64,000 nucleotides of DNA from Halieaceae bacterium UBA5085 (GTDB lineage Bacteria > Pseudomonadota > Gammaproteobacteria > Pseudomonadales > Halieaceae). This document shows, one piece after another, positions 61,997 to 64,000 of this stretch. Each line of letters starts with the position of its first letter. Within the stretch, counting starts at the first letter, position 1. The notes beneath the pieces were generated by a model. The model made no database searches. It saw only the letters and a program-made list of their open reading frames with translations, and was not told the origin of the DNA. The translations under genes and the position numbers were made by a program. The stretch spans positions 62,001-126,000 of the forward strand of contig DIAF01000015.1 in NCBI GenBank assembly GCA_002414665.1. The letters are read 5' to 3'.

Positions 61997-62335
61997 ATGA
62001 AATTAATAACGGCTATCGTCAAGCCATTCAAACTGGACGACGTGCGCGAGGCACTTTCCGAGATCGGTGTGCAGGGCATCACCGTCACCGAGGTGAAGGG
62101 CTTCGGGCGCCAGAAGGGGCACACCGAGTTGTACCGGGGTGCGGAGTATGTCGTGGACTTCCTGCCCAAGGTGAAGATTGAAGTGGCGGTCGCCGAAGGG
62201 CTGGCCGACAAGACCATCGAAGCCATCACCCGGGCCGCTAACACCGGCAAGATCGGTGACGGCAAGGTGTTCGTGTCCACGCTGGAGCAGGTGATTCGTA
62301 TTCGTACCGGCGAGACCGGCGAAGACGCCATCTAA
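61997..62335 (+). CDS. glnK: PII nitrogen regulatory protein GlnK
   Basis: 112 residues. The PII signature VKGFGRQKGHTELYRGAEY with the uridylylation site Tyr51 in the T-loop and the C-terminal GKIGDGKVFV motif are intact. GlnK senses 2-oxoglutarate, ATP/ADP and, through uridylylation, glutamine. It blocks AmtB when ammonium is plentiful. It is followed by amtB after 32 bases, the classical glnK-amtB order. Confidence 0.97.
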   Translation: MKLITAIVKPFKLDDVREALSEIGVQGITVTEVKGFGRQKGHTELYRGAEYVVDFLPKVKIEVAVAEGLADKTIEAITRAANTGKIGDGKVFVSTLEQVIRIRTGETGEDAI

Positions 62336-62367
62336 ATCCACCGAGACTAACTACGAGAGTGATTCCC

Positions 62368-63639
62368 ATGGAAAACCAGATATTTGAATTACAGTATGCG
62401 ATGGACACCTTTTATTTCCTGGTGTGCGGCGCCCTCGTGATGTGGATGGCGGCCGGCTTCGCGATGTTGGAGGCGGGCCTGGTGCGCGCCAAGAACACAA
62501 CAGAAATCCTGACCAAGAACGTGGCGCTGTATGCCATCGCCTGCACCATGTACCTGATCTGCGGTTACCAGTTCATGTACGACGGCGGCTTCTTCCTGTC
62601 CGGTGTGACCACTGTGGCGCAGATGGATGACGCGGCAGTTGCAGCGGTGCTGGCGGACTCCGCGGAAGCGGGTTTCGGTGGTGATTCGGTATACTCCGGC
62701 GCATCGGACTTCTTCTTCCAGGTGGTGTTTGTCGCCACGGCCATGTCGATTGTGTCCGGCGCGGTTGCCGAGCGCATGAAGCTGTGGGCGTTCCTGGCTT
62801 TCGCGGTTGTCATGACCGGTTTCATCTACCCGATCGAAGGTGGCTGGACCTGGGGTGGCAAGGCTGTACCGTTTATTGGTGAGCTGTCCTACAGCGACTA
62901 CGCAGGGTCTGGCATTGTGCACCTGGCGGGTGCGGCTGCAGCGCTGGCAGGCGTCCTCCTGCTTGGTCCCCGCAAGGGCAAGTACGCGGCCGATGGCTCG
63001 GTCAAGGCGATCCCCGGCGCCAACATGCCGCTGGCGACCCTCGGCACCTTCATCCTGTGGATGGGCTGGTTCGGCTTCAACGGCGGCTCCACGCTCAAGC
63101 TGGGTGGCATTGCCGTAGCTAACGAAGTGGCCAACGTGTTCCTGAACACCAACGCTGCGGCGGCCGGTGGTTTGATTGCGGCACTGCTGCTGTCACGCCT
63201 GATCTTCGGTAAAGCCGACCTGACCATGGCGTTGAACGGTGCGCTGGCTGGCCTGGTAGCGATTACTGCCGAGCCCGCAGATCCCACGCCGTTGCTGGCG
63301 ATGATCATCGGTGCCATTGGTGGAGTGATCGTTGTGTTCAGCATCGTTGCCATGGACAAAGTGAAAATCGACGATCCGGTCGGTGCCATCTCCGTGCACG
63401 GTGTAGTCGGTATCTGGGGTATCTTCGCGGTCCTGCTGTCTGATCCCGATGCCACCTTCATGGGGCAGCTCGTGGGCACCCTGGTGATCTTTGTCTGGGT
63501 CTTCGGCGCCAGTCTCATCACCTGGGCCATCCTCAAGGCGGTCATGGGTGTGCGTGTCAGCGAAGAGGAAGAGTATGAAGGTGTCGACCTCTCCGAGTGC
63601 GGTATGGAAGCCTATCCGGAGTTCGTGGCACAGAAGTGA
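62368..63639 (+). CDS. amtB: Ammonium transporter AmtB
   Basis: 423 residues with 11 predicted membrane helices. The amtB signature is FAMLEAGLVRAKNT, followed by DFFFQVVFVATAMSIVSG; the pore His residues lie in the segments GSGIVHLAGAAAALAG and VHGVVGIWG. It moves ammonium across the inner membrane and is blocked by GlnK. The ATG at 62368 is preferred to a GTG at 62359 because GAGAG lies 8 bases before it. It ends the operon, with a very strong terminator 37 bases on. Confidence 0.96.
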   Translation: MENQIFELQYAMDTFYFLVCGALVMWMAAGFAMLEAGLVRAKNTTEILTKNVALYAIACTMYLICGYQFMYDGGFFLSGVTTVAQMDDAAVAAVLADSAEAGFGGDSVYSGASDFFFQVVFVATAMSIVSGAVAERMKLWAFLAFAVVMTGFIYPIEGGWTWGGKAVPFIGELSYSDYAGSGIVHLAGAAAALAGVLLLGPRKGKYAADGSVKAIPGANMPLATLGTFILWMGWFGFNGGSTLKLGGIAVANEVANVFLNTNAAAAGGLIAALLLSRLIFGKADLTMALNGALAGLVAITAEPADPTPLLAMIIGAIGGVIVVFSIVAMDKVKIDDPVGAISVHGVVGIWGIFAVLLSDPDATFMGQLVGTLVIFVWVFGASLITWAILKAVMGVRVSEEEEYEGVDLSECGMEAYPEFVAQK

Positions 63640-63676
63640 GCAACAGCTTGCGGGCGCATTGATGCAATGCGTGTTT

Positions 63677-63700
63677 GGGGGCCTTCGGGCCCCCTTTTTT
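63677..63700 (+). terminator. Rho-independent terminator of the amtB operon
   Basis: GGGGGCC, a stable TTCG tetraloop, GGCCCCC and six T. It ends the porin-glnK-amtB transcript, 17 bases before the stop of the next minus-strand gene. Confidence 0.95.
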
Positions 63701-63717
63701 GTGTCCGCTGTTTGCGT

Positions 63718-64000
63718 TCAGGCGCTGGCGGCGAGCAGCTCTGCCGCAGCGGCGAAGATCTGGCGGCTTGCGTCGGCCACGCGCCCGGGACCCCCGGCGA
63801 CATGGCCAAAGTCAGACTCGATTACCCGACACTCCATCCCGAGGGCCTTCGCATCGCGCGCGGCGTCCTCCGCCGTGAAATAGAGATCAGTGCTGCAGGG
63901 CATGAGGATGCCGGGGCAGCCCGACTGTGGATCATTGGCGTCAGCCGTTGGCAGCGGAGCCTGCTGCCAGGTGCGCAGTTGCAGCAACAGGTTGTTGGCG
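63718..64000 (-). CDS. MetX-like alpha/beta hydrolase, C-terminal end only
   Basis: About 94 residues, open to the right edge, so the 5' part is outside the window. The C-terminal strand-turn LMPCSTDLYFTAEDAARDAK and the segment VIESDFGHVAGGPGR match the homoserine O-acetyltransferase-like hydrolase family, where the catalytic Asp (in STDLYF) and His (in GHVAGG) lie close to the end. The assignment as MetX itself is not made because the nucleophile region is not visible. It is convergent with amtB. Confidence 0.75.
   Translation of the reverse strand, partial: ANNLLLQLRTWQQAPLPTADANDPQSGCPGILMPCSTDLYFTAEDAARDAKALGMECRVIESDFGHVAGGPGRVADASRQIFAAAAELLAASA

Overview
The window is a high-GC, gene-dense stretch of chromosome from a marine- or soil-type gammaproteobacterium. 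RecBCD in the order recC-recB-recD, Rep helicase, TrxC, a DUF3080 lipoprotein, a cytochrome c5-like protein, YifB/ComM, UbiK and a TorF-porin/GlnK/AmtB block together point to Gammaproteobacteria. The many TonB-dependent receptors, acyl-CoA enzymes, SDRs and a carotenoid-oxygenase-family enzyme would suit the OM60/NOR5 (Halieaceae) type of lineage. That placement is an inference from gene content only. I saw no integrase, transposase, phage gene, CRISPR array or rRNA.

Layout. 1-7.5 kb: recC (5' truncated), recB and recD, a tightly overlapping DNA-repair operon. 7.5-14.7 kb: a very large, unrecognised periplasmic/membrane protein, an NTF2-like protein, an M28 peptidase lipoprotein, thioredoxin 2 and a small convergent membrane ORF of 59 codons. 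15.0-19.5 kb: a locally less GC-rich acyl-CoA block (alcohol dehydrogenase, acyl-CoA synthetase, divergent thiolase-like protein) next to tRNA-Arg(CCG). 19.8-22.8 kb: two lipoproteins, a GST and a cytochrome c5-like protein with a good terminator. 22.9-30.2 kb: an RND efflux adaptor/pump pair, an AraC regulator, a class II aldolase and a TauD-type dioxygenase. 30.2-34.5 kb: Rep helicase and a PhoX-type phosphatase.

34.7-59.1 kb is the accessory, catabolic part. It holds a TonB receptor followed by a TPR-sulfotransferase. A LysR gene is divergent from an SDR / MDR oxidoreductase / carboxylesterase / BCCT transporter operon. Two minus-strand operons (SDR + DUF1295 reductase; flavin monooxygenase + acyl-CoA synthetase + two thiolases) share an almost identical 19-bp leader motif. 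They lie beside a divergently transcribed carotenoid oxygenase, a second TonB receptor, a duplicated HxlR regulator and a PaaN-type aldehyde dehydrogenase with an NTF2-like protein. Read together this suggests uptake of a hydrophobic substrate, oxidative cleavage, CoA activation and thiolytic shortening. The substrate cannot be named from sequence.

59.1-64.0 kb returns to core genes: yifB, ubiK, then torF-like porin, glnK and amtB behind a clear sigma-54 promoter with two NtrC-like sites, a strong terminator, and the 3' end of a MetX-like alpha/beta hydrolase running off the window.

Most likely novelty: the two-module 1344-residue membrane protein, the tandem HxlR/zinc-ribbon regulator, and the co-regulated carotenoid-oxygenase/acyl-CoA gene set with a probably leaderless, operator-in-spacer promoter.
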